From positions 72,371,127 to 72,435,126 of the forward strand of contig NC_086378.1 of NCBI RefSeq assembly GCF_036588685.1: 64,000 nucleotides of DNA. Direction: 5' to 3'. The notes under the pieces were generated by a model that saw only the letters and a program-made list of their open reading frames with translations, made no database searches and was not told the origin of the DNA. Of this stretch, positions 31,771 to 43,995 are shown one piece after another. The stretch is from Mytilus trossulus. Lineage: Eukaryota > Mollusca > Bivalvia > Mytilida > Mytilidae. The translations under genes were made by a program, and so were the position numbers. Each line of letters begins with the position of its first letter. The first letter of the stretch is position 1.

Positions 31771-33802
31771 TTGAAAGCCTTTTATATTGTTTTGCTATTT
31801 TCGAGCTATCATAATAATAGTTTAATATACATAGAACATTAGTTTTCGAGTTATATGACAATCTATTACAGCACATGCATTAAGTAAGGTGATGAGTGTT
31901 TATTGATGGGGAACCAACTGAAACGCAGAACTCTGAGTTTAGTTACGATATTCCTTATTGAATAGTTATGCCACTTTGTCAAAAGGGTGTTGGGACATTT
32001 ATTTCATGGATTTATACTTTGATTATTAGCAAAGTAACTACATACTCGAAGCAAGATAACCATGATATTGAAATGCAACGATTGTGTTTTAAAATGCCCA
32101 GTCTGTTTGAACAAATTGTCTGTAGACACAAGTGTGCTATCAGGTTTGAATAATATTCTCTGTAGTAACTCTTGACATTAGCTTGTTTATCTGGACAAAA
32201 CAGCTGTAAACGTATGACATTTAAGATGATTACCTTGCAATTTTCCTTTGTAAATTTTCAGCGAACTTAAAACTAATCCCATAAAAAGTAGGAAGCAATG
32301 CTCATGCAATGGCAAGCTTTTCGTGTTAGGTTTATATTTCTACAAATATCTTCACCTGCAACATAACAATTTTATCAACAGTCTCCATGTCTCGTTATGG
32401 AATTCATTAGAGGCACTACAGAATCTAAACATTTAACAGATAGAAACAATTAAATGTCGCAATTGCAGCTGTTGATGATAATGATAAATAAGACTGTAAA
32501 AAAAATGACCGTGTTTAGACTTTTTGTATCAAAAGTCACAGATTCACTTAAATGGTAAAACAATTAAACCAGTGAATGTTACTTTGCAAGAATGTGAAGC
32601 TGTAAAAAAAGTCTTCTTGTTTCTTAAATCAGTATTATTTGTGACCAAATGACTTTCTCAAGCTCTTTATCAGATCTATATGGAAGTGTGATTGAAATTG
32701 GTCGTTTCGGAGATAAATTAACTTATTTTTTACATTAAGATTAAAGATATCTATTTATTTAAGAGCGTTGATGAAGATGTCGTGTTGAGACATTGATTTA
32801 AGCATAATGTTGAATATATAACGATTATTAAGTTGGCACTAGGTACTATATATCATACCATTAGAAGTGCTATACTAATTTACTATTTCAATCTCTTCCG
32901 CTATACCTTCTGAAATTTCGGACAGACAAAATATTATTTTGTGTTTCGCATATACATATATCGACCATTGTTCTTGCATATTTTCTTTTCGAATACAAAG
33001 CGATGCGAGAATTCCACCAAAGACCTGTACACTTCAACATCAAAAAGTTTGTATTACTTTGCTAAATAGTGCAGATGCTTTCTCGTGGACTGTTGCAAAT
33101 TATTGAACAAAGTTTCTATATGTGCCGAAATGTTGATATTTGATAACATTAAACGTAAGACAGTTAAGTCGGTTTCCAATGTGGTTCATTGTAGTTACTG
33201 AATGTGTTTATGTTTAAATGCAGATGTTTTCAAAATTTGATTTGATTTTAATATAAGAATCCAGTATTAAAGAATGTTTTTCTGCGTTTTTGCACTTAAA
33301 AAAGAAAACATTTATCAAACACCTGTCTATTAGCCATGTCTGGAATTCGCACCGACATTTTTATAATAGTTTTACTTCAAAAGTGAAAATAACCAAACGA
33401 TTCAGTGCAAAGAAGATAAGTGTGCGTTATTTTATATGTCTAGGTAACAGTAAATGGACACGACTTTATTTTTCCATTTTGTAGAACCTGTATCATATGT
33501 ATGTTTATTTAAAAAGTTACTCCTAAAACCAAAACATAATTTCCGGAAAAAAAAAATGAAAATTATGTACATACTTTTGAAATAAGAGTTAAAACGTCCC
33601 TTTTCTCTTAAATCGTAAAAAGAAACAATCACAAAAGCTGCCATTAATTGACGATGCTGCGAAATAAAGGCAACAATAGTATATCGATGTGGAAAAGTGA
33701 AACTTCTAAAGATGACTCATGTTGTTTCTCATACCATTGGTTTGGCCTAGTTGGTGATTAAGGATCTTATTTCCTATTCTTAAACATTTTATTACTCCAG
33801 CG
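31771..33802. other. AT-rich non-coding stretch
   Basis: No supported gene, RNA or recognised repeat. Open frames of 60-70 codons have no motif. Confidence 0.5.
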
Positions 33803-34032
33803 ACTTTGTCACAAGTGTGTAAAGAGTACTGAATCTTTGTAATATTATCTTTGTCGCCAGTGTTTAAAGAGTACTGAATCTTTGTAATATTATCTTTGTC
33901 GCCAGTGTTTAAAGAGTACTGAATCTTTGTAATATTATCTTTGTCGCCAGTGTTTAAAGAGTACTGAATCTTTGTAATATTATCTTTGTCGCAAGTGTGT
34001 AAAGATTACTGAATCTTTGTAATATTATCTTT
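33803..34032 (+). repeat. 45-bp tandem repeat, five units
   Basis: Unit: CTTTGTCGCCAGTGTTTAAA followed by GAGTACTGAATCTTTGTAATATTAT. Five near-identical copies; the first and last differ slightly (CAAGTGTGTAAAG). High identity suggests recent expansion. The unit has in-frame stops in at least some frames and does not look coding. Confidence 0.9.
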
Positions 34033-35224
34033 CAATTAACATTCGTTGTAGATTATGATTTTACTAATCATCAGTCATGTAATAGCATATTACTTTAAAT
34101 CTTATCTTGTAAAATATAATTAAAATCGTGTTATAGAAGTCTGGTTCTTGTCTTGTGAAGTACTTATGATTAATCTCATTTACAAAAACTCTCTCTTTGA
34201 TTAGCCAGCCTTATCTTTAATGATCTGAACATGTTGAATATAAGTTGTCTTCGATAGATGCGGAAAGTACAGTTACGTTTTTTTTTGTTTTTTTTATTGT
34301 TAACCCTTAAATTTTCATTAAATTTCGGTATAGTTCACAACAAATTTATTTGTGTATTCAAATAAAACGTATTTTCAGAAAGAAACATACCGAACGAAAT
34401 AGTATGCAATTTGTTTCATCATCGCCCTTTTTATGTCATTGGAAGCAAATAGCGTAAACATTAAAAGGCAGCTCATCGCATAACCTTCAAAAAAGGGAAA
34501 AACCAAAAACCAACCAATCATGTGCAATGTGTTGGCTGATCGTATGATACATTAATTAAGGAAAAAAACATTATCCAAATGACTATCGTGTTTCTGCTTT
34601 GTATTCCTGAAAAACGGACCCTCGTAAATCTGAGATTTATTATTAAATTGGAATAAATTGAAGACTTCTGGTTTAAATGTAAAAAATAATGTGCGTTGTC
34701 CGGTATAACGGAGAATGAATTTCCGTGTGAATGGCATTTATCTACTACGGAATAAACTTCTGAAGACCGGTTATTACAATGAGGCAATTAATATTATCGT
34801 TTGTCTGATTAATCACTTTATAATTAAGTTAATATAAGCAATTAAATAAATGGAAACATGAGTCCATAGCACTATACTTGATTCAGTTAACATCTAAAGT
34901 GCAATAAATATACTGTAAATAATTTAATCTCAATTACTTTTGATAGAACTATATATTAAAGCTTAGGGAAATGATTTTCTATAAATACTAGATAAAATGC
35001 AGCTCATCGCATAACCTTCAAAAAAGGGAAATCAGTCAATACAATACAGCGAGCTATAGAACTCTCTAGTGCCCTGATAAAGGTTCAAAGGAGACACCAG
35101 CGTGTTTAATTGGATTCTATTAAAATCATATATACTATTAGTAATAGAAAAGTATAACTACTGGAATGCGGGCTCTTATCCTTGTACAATCCAATGAAAA
35201 GATAGCAAGCTTTTAAACTATTAT
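34033..35224. other. AT-rich stretch with a 32-bp direct repeat
   Basis: GCAGCTCATCGCATAACCTT followed by CAAAAAAGGGAAA occurs at 34470 and again at 34999, 529 bp apart in direct orientation. Otherwise AT-rich with no supported gene. Confidence 0.6.
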
Positions 35225-35330
35225 TTGTCTGTTTGTCGATTTATTTTTTAGCTGTTGCGATCTCATTTTATTTTCGATTTAAGAGTTTCACTGTTCCACT
35301 GATATCTTTCGCCACTCTCTTAAATAAACT
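35225..35330 (+). repeat. Penelope-like 3'-tail fragment, plus strand
   Basis: TTTGTCTGTTTGTCG, TTTTTTAGCTGTTG, ATTTAAGAGTTTCACTG, TTCC and GATATCTTTCGCC match the end of the tail seen at 31650-31740. Only the distal tail is present. Confidence 0.5.
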
Positions 35331-35439
35331 ATACAATGACAGCTTAAATCTCCTTGCAACCTACCTTATATAGTATACGTCATTCACTCTTTCAAATCAT
35401 TACGACCTGGACTGAACATGATCAGTAGTTTTACAGTTC

Positions 35440-35770
35440 AGACACAAGTATCTTCATGAATAGAACTGGCAAAAGAGGCGACATATACCCCCCAAAAAAT
35501 AAGCTCATAAATCGGAAAACAAACTGACAATGCCATGTCAAATACAAAAACAAAAAAAAAGTACACAAACCACAACATAGAAAAGATAGACCACATCCCC
35601 ACCAACAATCTCTTTGGGATATCAGTTGTTTTTTGTTTTTTCTTGGAAGGGTAAGTATATCCTGCCCTACAATTGGTACGCGTCTTGTTGTTCATGCTAT
35701 TAAAACAAATCCATTGATAAGTCTAATTTGGTAGGTCAGATTCGAGGAAAGGAGGACTGAGAAATACTCG
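35440..35770 (-). mobile_element. Penelope-like 3'-tail fragment, minus strand
   Basis: This is the complement of the element tail: GAGGCGACATATACC, ACACAAACCACAACATAGAAAA, CGCGTCTTGTTGTTCATG and GTCTAATTTGGTAGGTCA. No reverse transcriptase motif remains. With 35225-35330 it forms an inverted pair of tail fragments. Confidence 0.65.
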
Positions 35771-36064
35771 CAATTACTAAAACGTAATTCTAGCACAGTA
35801 AAAAGATTTAAAGAACTTTATTAGTTTTCTAGTACATGTATGAACGTAATGTTAATGAATTCTAAAATGTTAATGAATAGCATGGTCTCGCAATACAAAC
35901 AATCGACGGTATTTACGACAAACGCGTGGCAAATCCTGATAGAGTTGTAGTAAATTATGTATTATAAAATTAAGAGGTAGTAATATAAATTGTTTACCCA
36001 GCATGTCAATATTCTATAGCAATTATCAATAAAACTCTTAATGAATAATTTGCTTTTATCTTAT

Positions 36065-36548
36065 ATAAAAAAGAAGATGTGGTATGATTGCCAATGAGAC
36101 AACTATCCACAAAAGACCAAAATGACACAAACATTAACAACTATAGGCCACCGTACGGCCTTCAACAATGAGCAAAGCCCATACCGCATAGTCAGCTATA
36201 AAAGGCCCCGATAAGACAATGTAAAACAATTCAAACGAGAAAACTAACGACCTTATTTATATGAAGAAAAAAAATGAACGAAAAGCAAATATGTAACACA
36301 TAAACAAACGACATTCACTGAAATACAGGCTCCTGACTTGGGACAGACACATACATAAATAATGTGGCGGGGTAAAACATGTTAGCGGGATCCCAATCCT
36401 CCCCCTAACCTGGGACAGTGGTATAACAGTACAAGATAAGAACGAACTATAAAATCAGTTGAAAAAGGCTTAACTCATCAGATAGACAAAAAAATACAAG
36501 TGAACGTGTTCGGATACTTATACATCCCGACACAAAAAGACACAAACT
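36065..36548 (+). repeat. Family A mussel repeat, full-length reference copy
   Basis: Order of landmarks: AAGATGTGGTATGATTGCC, AATGAGACAACTATCCAC, CCGTACGGCCTTCAACAAT, GAGCAAAGCCCATACCGC, AAAAGGCCCCGA, GGCTCCTGACTTGGGACAG, AATGTGGCGGGGT and a GACACAAAAAGACACAAAC end. About 480 bp. Other copies or fragments are at 3803-4280, 8462-8545, 13125-13620, 48663-48855, 52690-52835, 53885-54115 and 54945-55135. No polymerase III box, poly(A) tail or terminal inverted repeat is evident, so its class is unknown to me. Confidence 0.75.
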
Positions 36549-37129
36549 TATTAGAAGAAATCTACAAACTTCATAGTACATAGCTACTATAATAGATGGA
36601 TGTGATTTTTACAAAGCTTCTAGAAATATGTCACATTTAGAAAAAAGATTTTGTAAATAGAGTTGTGTTTTTGTTTGAATTTGACGAAAATAAAATCCAC
36701 TAAATAATTTCCTAGTTATCCATGATTACGTCCATAGAAATCAAAAACATTTCTGTAAAAGAAACAAGGAAATATTAAATGAGTTGGAAAATAGTCTCTT
36801 TTGATGGACATTTAGCATTGTGATTTTACTTTTGAATAAAAATGTATAATTCCGGAAAAGACCAATTATCACTGTTTGTGTTACATTTATCCTGAGTCTA
36901 TTTCCTAAGGTAAATTCCTGTGGTGTAATTGCAATAGTCAATGTAATTCTAAGAAAACGGATCATAAAAATAGCGGCAATTACTGTAACAATTAAATGTT
37001 TCTGCTGTGAATTTAGATCGATATTTATTGACTTGGTCAAAAGTCTGTGTTTCATAAGAACATGGGAACTCGTGAATATATTTTGTGTCCTTTCTGTCTT
37101 AATCTTTCACAAAATTTCTTCCAAGAAAC
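36549..37129. other. AT-rich non-coding stretch
   Basis: The 104-codon minus-strand frame at 36741-37055 has no recognisable motif and is hydrophobic in patches. I do not support it as a gene. Confidence 0.45.
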
Positions 37130-37590
37130 CAGTCATTTGGTAACATTGATACTTTTGAAGTTTCGTTGTGTTAACAGTGCTTCTTTGTAATTTCGTTATG
37201 GGTACATGTAACATTGATACTTTAAAGCTTCATTGTGGTAACATTGATATTTCTTAAGTTTCGTTGTATTAATATTGATAGTTTTTGTAATTCCGTTGTT
37301 GTTTTGCCGTTTGAAGTTTTATTGTGGCAACATTTTATACTTTTGAAAGTTTCGATGTAGAATCATTGAATATTTTGAAGTTTTTCGTTGTGATACTCAT
37401 TTAGTTTCTTTGTGGTAAAATTAATACTTTTGTAGTTTCGTTGTGATTACATCAATACTTTTGTAGCTCCGTTATGACAACACTATACTTTTGAAGTTTC
37501 GTTGTGATACCATTGATACTCATTTAGTTTCTTTGTGGTAAGATTGATACTTTTGTAATATCGTTGTGATAACCTTGAAATTTTTGTGTT
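37130..37590 (+). repeat. Degenerate minisatellite, about 30-35 bp period
   Basis: Repeats of GGTAACATTGATACTTTTGA and AGTTTCGTTGTG with variable spacing and substitutions, about 14 units. Old and irregular. No shared reading frame. Confidence 0.8.
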
Positions 37591-37744
37591 CTTATAGAAA
37601 TTTTTTTACTTTCGTTAAAAATGTAATATTTTGTTTGCATCATGTATATACATTCAGACAAACATACATACTCATTCAATCAAAATATGGTTGTCCGAAA
37701 AAATAATCAGATATCCCGGATGATGTCCAAGAAACGATGTAAGT

Positions 37745-37990
37745 CATCCTCGAAATTGATTCGATAACAAGTAGATATTTTCGATATTATCGATACCGAG
37801 TCGACATTGTCAATATCGATTCGACAGTGTTTATCTCGAGTCGAAATTGTCGGTATTGACTATGTTGGTGATATCGTCATTAATATCTTACATGATTTTG
37901 TAATAAGTGGATAATTTCATTGATATAGATTCGATATTATGTCTAAATTTTCGATATCGACGATTTCGGCATTTTATGTTTGTTTTGGGC
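37745..37990 (+). repeat. Cryptic GATATCGA-type simple repeat
   Basis: Recurring words TCGATATTATCGATACCGAG, GTCGACATTGTCAATATCGA and GATTCGACAGTG, a degenerate short-period array rich in self-complementary CGATATCG sequence. Non-coding. Confidence 0.65.
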
Positions 37991-39754
37991 ATGTATGTCT
38001 TTGCAAGCGCAATATTTTAAGTCTGTATAACGACACGCAGAAATTTGACAGTCATTGTTTTGTCTAGAGTTTAAAGTATTCGTGATAGTGCTGACGTGGT
38101 ATCATACCAAATTATTTTTATTTTTAAATTCTTCCGAATGCTTTATGTTCTGTTCCTTAAAAGAAACAACACAATTCAAGAAATCGTTGTAGCCATTATG
38201 CAGACAAGCGCCTCCGACGCATGACAATCATTCAGTGTTATTTTCGTATTGTATAGAAATCTGGGAACTTTATTCATTAGAGGGAGAAATTAGCCATACA
38301 GTCCTCTTCTCTAACGATTTGATGATCATGTTCTTAAGTATTATTTGTATAAATTTATCAACATAATTTAGTGACGCAGTTACATCTGAAAGCTTTTGTT
38401 TCCAAAAGTGAATTGCAAGTTTTACTTATACCCTACTTAACGTTTCGATAGATCACAAGTGCGTATTAGATGCATTAGAAATTAAATGACGGGATTTTCC
38501 ACCCAACAGAAAAAAAATGTGGGTTCATGCTTTGAGTTTCTCTTTTGTTAAACGTTATTTTATTTGATCATCTTTACTGATAACTTAATATTCGTCGGTA
38601 TTAAAATTGTATTAATCTCGTATGCGTTTCTTTTTTTTTTCGATTGATATAGGTATTAATTGATGGATGCGTGTATTAGTTGGCATGTCCAGTGACAAAT
38701 AGTACACACACACATATTATGTTGATGTGAGAAGATCATGAATCTTGCTTGAGTATAGACAGTCCAGTCACACAGAGTTGGATTTTGGAAGAGATAATTA
38801 ACAAAGTAACAGTACTCAGAAAAGATGTCATCCAATCCGTTCAAAACCGTTCATACAAACTTACAGTGTGAATATGTCGCGTGTTTAGCAGAGACAGCCA
38901 AGACCAATTTTTATGTCTTTGATTTGATCAGGACAATGTTTAAACCACACTCACAATTACAATGAATACGCTAAAGCATTATTTCCTTATTCACTTCTGG
39001 TGTTACTTTTTTAAAATGGAATTTATTGTTTTTAAGAACTAATAATGTTTTGAATGCCACCAGTCTGTAATCAATGTTCTTCTCATAGCATCAATGTTAG
39101 CATATATACTATTGCACTATGTGTAGTTTTCGTTGTGTGTAACTTTTATTAACAGACTGATATCAAAGTTAGCCTTACATTTGTAGAAGAATTAGGCTAT
39201 TTATAGTATGTCATTTTTTTTAAATATAAAGTGACTAAAGTTCCTCAACTGTTTTGGTTTTATGCATCACTTGCCTTCAAATATTCGGCTCTAGCGTTCC
39301 TGTTGAAGGTTAATCAAGAAAAGCACCTCAGACGCATTAACTTTATAACGTGTTGCTTTAATTTTTTAGTTTATGCATACTGTTACATCGGATATAAAAT
39401 TGAGAGAAAATACGCAATTACACTAATGATATAGTTAGTAGGGTATGTTACAACTACAAATTATATTTTAATGATAACGACCATTCCTAATTACAAGATC
39501 ATCTGATCCATGTCCATGTATTTGTCTGTATCTTTTGTGTCTGTCTTTGATATTGATAGATTTTCATATTACATCTGTCAAATTTATGTATTTGAAAACT
39601 AATCGAACAATGCATTCAGTTGAGAGAAATTAAATCCGGAATAACAAAATGAAAGAATTGAACAGAACACAAAATCAACCACTACGTTTTAGTATCAGGC
39701 TGAGTGTGTATTAATTTTTAGGTGTATCCTAAATTCATGTTCTGTTCCACCAAT
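37991..39754. other. AT-rich non-coding stretch
   Basis: No supported gene or recognised repeat. Open frames of 60-67 codons lack motifs. Confidence 0.5.
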
Positions 39755-39860
39755 TTAACATAGAATGTGTCAAAAAGAGACAACAACCCGACGGAAGGAC
39801 AGAAACAAACGAAGGCCATCAATGGGGGAAATCCCGCAGCGGGAATTCATATTAAATCAA
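39755..39860 (+). repeat. Family B fragment
   Basis: GAATGTGTCAAAAAGAGACA, ACAACCCGACGGAAGGACAG, GGCCATCAATGGGGG and CCCGCAGCGGGAATTC are the family B 5' half, truncated. Confidence 0.6.
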
Positions 39861-39964
39861 GAAAAATAGGTTTGAACCTTGTAGATTAACTGTATTGTTT
39901 CTTTGTGTTTGTTTTGTTTTATCTATGATACTTCTAAAGGAGTTGGAAAATACACCTAATTCAG

Positions 39965-41640
39965 GTTAAGTGTAAAAGAGAGGCGAAAGATACTAGACGG
40001 ACAATTAAACTCATAGATGGAAATAAACTATCACCGCCGTGGCTAAAAAAAGAAAAGACAAATAAACAGATAATAGTACACAAGACACAACATAGAAAAC
40101 AAAAGAATAAGCAACACTAATTCCACCCAAAACTGGGACTGATATCAGGTGCTCTGGAAGTGTAAGCATATTCTAATCCACATATGGCACCCGTCGTGTT
40201 GCTCAAATTATCACAAATCCGGTTTATAGTTTAATTCGGTAGGTCACAGTCAGAAAAAGGGGGACGGGATTGTAGTTACGACAAAAGAAACATTTCCGAT
40301 ATTATCTTTGTAACGGATATTCAATAACTCTCAGCCAACTCGAGTTGGCGTCCTTATAATTTGAGAAGGGATGATTTCAACTTAAACACTTGGTGTAGTA
40401 GCTTCTTTGTTAGCAGCAACTCTCTATCAAGGTATTTATGATAAAAAATAAAAGTCTGGAATGTTGCTTCATAAAATGGAAAGTTTACAATTGGGAATCT
40501 GAAATCATAATCTTTTGTCGTACAGGTTTCTTTACAACCGACCCTCATTATCAAGTTCTTGATGTTAGTCAAAATATGAGGCAGATTTAACAGTATTTGT
40601 TGTATCCCGTATCTCTAGTTCGATGAGTTAGATACGTTCAATATAGTCACAAAATATTTTACTATTTAGTGAGAGAACATCATTTGTACAGCGGAAAGTA
40701 AAGTTAAAGGATAATGCAACTTATTATCTTACTTTCTAAGAAGTTTCTTATGAGTTCAGCCTTATAATAATAAAGGAACAAGTCAGAAAGAAGAGGGGCA
40801 CAATTGTTTGCCATAGGAATGTCGATAGTCTGTTGAAAAACCTGGCCTTCAAACGTCACAAATATGTTGTCAATTAAGAAGTCAGTTTCAGAGAGTTTTT
40901 TGTTTAAATCAAATTGATTCTTTACAAAGTAGGATTTGTCTCTAAGACAAGATACTAATATCTTCTTCGGCCATTATTTTTTTATGAAACAAACAATACC
41001 AACTCTTTCAATTTGTCTTTTTGTTTGGAATGGGGAAATATTAGTGTAAAGTGTAGAAAAGTCAAATGTTTTTAAAATACTATTACAAAAAGAGTCTCTA
41101 ACTGTATGTACTTTAAAAGATCTTATGAATTTTAAGTATCCACATTTGATTCACGCCACATCTAGAATAGGCAGTTTCACAATAACTTTGAAGACCGGCT
41201 TTGATTGTAGATAACACAGATGTTAATAATTTAGAAAGAGGTTTCGAAGAGCAAAATGAATATCCAATAGCTAATTCATTTATCAAGAAGTTTTGTTGTT
41301 TTGCACTTTATCTGCGGGGACATGTACAACAACATATTTGTCATGGAGGTATGATAAGAGTTTTGCAACATTTGGGTCTAGAAAGATTGACGTAGCATGG
41401 GTATTGATAGACCCGTTTAGTCTAATAATTAAGATTTGTATCAACGACCTCACAGTCTTAATCCATTCGAAAAGAGTTTCTACGTCTTCTTGTGCGCGTT
41501 TATCCAATTCTCTGGCATAATTCTCGATTGTAGCAGTGAATACAGCCCGTAACAGAGAAGTGATCGAATTGATGTTTCTTTACCGTCAAAATTAGCTACG
41601 TTATCGACAAACTTAATTGAGTAGTGACCGAACTATTGGT
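39965..41640 (-). mobile_element. Penelope-like copy with N-terminal part and internal deletion
   Basis: On the minus strand, 41640-41290 holds the region before the palm, reading LDKRAQEDVETLFEWIKTV and then LHDKYVVVHVPADKVQNN. It joins directly to the CSTKPLSKLL-like region near 41250; the intervening IPKLHK..RYIAG part is deleted. The palm follows in decayed form (the complement of the motif A word near 41065), then the C terminus (minus frame 40572-40354, with YDFRFPIVNFPF and RELLLTKKLLHQ) and the 3' tail to about 39965. This is the only copy here showing N-terminal sequence. Frameshifts and stops make it non-functional. Confidence 0.75.
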
Positions 41641-42460
41641 ACTTTAACGTTAAAAAGATAGACAATGCTGACAAACTTTTATGTGTCGATAATCATGTTT
41701 AATACCGATAATATTGAAAATAATTCTAATAATACGAAACAAAATATGTCCATGCACCATTTCGATTGTGCGAAAAGTAGTCATTTCTTCAAAGTCAGAA
41801 CAGAAAAAAAAGATTCCTTTAGGAAGACAATTTACAATTGTGCAGTGTACTAATACATAACCTTATAATTCTGTTTGGAAACAAAAATAAATTCCCAATA
41901 TATAAATAAAAATGTATGAATATACATGTATTATATGTCGTGTATATGATTGGATTTGTAGATATAGCTACCGCACAGAAAAAGAATCATGGATTTCGAT
42001 GCTTTCATATTCAAGGTTTTGAATTCTACCCTTGTTGAAAACCTGTGAAGACCTCTACAGTTCCTTAAAACATCAATTATTTTTTGGTAAATTGAGTGCC
42101 GTCTCCGAGCCCTAAACATGCTAACACTTAAGTCATATCTTTTCATTTTTATATTTTTTTCCCTGTTTGTCTCTGTTGTCTTGATTGTTGGAACGATTAG
42201 TGGTATCTAACAATATTTACGAAAACTTTCTGAGAATTATGAATATTTCTTCTCTGTCAGATATGGATCATTACCAATGAAAAAATGAAATTTTAAATAT
42301 TCGTCAATAACTTAAGATATAGAGCAATTCTGTCTTCAACATTTCAAATGTTAAAGGGTATATTTGTATTTTTTACTTCGATTTGAAGGAAATTTATTTC
42401 AGTTTTTCTGCGACAAAGTACAAGCATGTCGGTATTGCAACAATGTATGATTGACATAAT
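41641..42460. other. AT-rich non-coding stretch
   Basis: No recognised gene or repeat. Confidence 0.5.
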
Positions 42461-43599
42461 CCCGGAAGGGTCGTAACTAGGGTTCGAATTCAGGGGAGGC
42501 AGGTGTATGGGGCCGCCGAATGAGCCTCCAAGAGAGGTGGGTTGGGGCGCAGCCCCCTGCCGATTTTTTTTCTCTCAGTAAAATGGCTAAAAATTTCCCG
42601 TTTTCCTTCGATTTCCTAACTTCAAGTAAGCATCAGTATTTCTTGAACCTGGAAGCAACTTTTATTCAAAACAAGCTGAGATTGCTGTTTGGGGTGAACC
42701 AGTTAAGGCTCCGTCTTGAGGATCGTACGTTAGCCTATAATTATTAACATTAAATACATTGTGACCGCGGATTTTTTTTCTCAATAAAATCAGTGCCTAA
42801 AAATTACCCGTTTTTCTTCGATTTCCTTACTTTAAGAAACATCAGCATTGCTGGATCCTGGAAACAATCTTCATAGTTTTATGCAAACAATCATTATCTG
42901 TATTTAAAGGTATTTTTGTTAGAAATCAAACTGGCAAGTTAAAAAAAAAACCATATAAAGCAAGATCATTATAACGCAAGATATTTTTTTTATCGAGGAA
43001 CGGCTTGAATTTCAATATTGTTGACAGCTGAACAGACATGTATATAACAACAACCAGGGACTTTCTATACTAGTATATACCTAGTTTAGAAAGTCCCTGC
43101 TACAACGAATGGGAGAGTTTAACTTCTAGGGCATTGACCATAATGTTCTCTTACGATCGGAAGACGTTAAAAAAATTATCCAACAGCTGATTCAGCCGGA
43201 AACGAATTTTCATTGAATATCATAAAAGATTCACAATACAAAGGAAACTTCCTCTTCTTAATTGAGCCCCTAAATAAGTGTGAATAGTTAAGTTTTGTTC
43301 AAAATTGTCGATAGCAAAGTTTTCTATGTGTCTTGTACGAATACTGAATAAAAGAAGGACGGCCACACGAAAAAAATAAAATAAAATAAAGCAAAAATCA
43401 GGAAAATGACAGACATATCACGTATCATGCATGATAACACTGTTAAAACTGTAAACTTGTTTTGTTTATAATATAAATTCAAGTTCTTCGTGTACATATT
43501 GTCCATATTTCATTTTATTACTTCAATACAAAAAATTTGGTGCAGAAAATTCAGGTTAACTGCCTCCCCTGTCTCATAGGTAGATACGGCCCTGCCGGG
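42461..43599. mobile_element. Non-autonomous DNA element with terminal inverted repeats
   Basis: The left end begins CCCGGAAGGGTCGTAACTAG and carries CAGGGGAGGCAG within 40 bp. The right end, read inward on the minus strand, begins CCCGGCAGGGCCGTATCTAC and also carries CAGGGGAGGCAG. The ends resemble hAT-type termini (CAGGGNCGTA), which is an inference. Inside, a block with TTTTTTTTCTCTCAGTAAAA and CCTTCGATTTCC is duplicated about 205 bp apart (42566 and 42770). No transposase is present; the 75-codon open frame inside is not a gene. A clear 8-bp target duplication was not found. Confidence 0.65.
43057..43100. repeat. Perfect 13-bp-stem hairpin
   Basis: CAGGGACTTTCTA and TAGAAAGTCCCTG are exact complements separated by an AT-rich loop that is itself partly palindromic (ACTAGTATATACCTAG). 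It lies inside the terminal-inverted-repeat element at 42461-43599 and may be a remnant of a tiny nested element. Confidence 0.8.
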
Positions 43600-43899
43600 T
43601 CGGGGACAATATAAACAGATAGGTATGAAAAATAAAAGACATGGGGGTATTCTATTCTATATCAGAGGAAAGAAAAACTATTTCAGCGTTGAATCCCATA
43701 AATATTCACAGTGCAAGCAGTATATAATATCTACATTGAGCAAATCGATGAGGACATGTTTATTGTAGAAACGATGAACGCGACCCCGATAAAGTCATGA
43801 TCAATGAAAAAATGTTTTACTGTGTTTAAAAACTTCCACTTAAACAATGAAAACTTACACGTTGGACATGAAATATTTTGTCGATGAAGAAAATTAAAT

Positions 43900-43995
43900 T
43901 ATGTCACTTCTGAAATAAGTTTGTTGATAACGTAACTTATTCCGACGGTAAAGAAACCCGAATTCGATCACTTCTCTGTTACGGGCTGTATATCT
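43900..43995 (+). repeat. Penelope-like N-terminal fragment, plus strand
   Basis: AAGTTTGTTGATAACGTAAC, TTATTCCGACGGTAAAGAAAC and CGATCACTTCTCTGTTACGG match the complement of 41640-41546. The two stretches form an inverted pair about 2.3 kb apart around the element at 42461-43599. The fragment ends at GGGCTGTAT, where the tandemly duplicated block begins. Confidence 0.7.

Noticed and set aside
36741..37055. 104-codon minus-strand open frame
   Set aside because: No motif, AT-driven composition, no neighbouring exons or paralogue.
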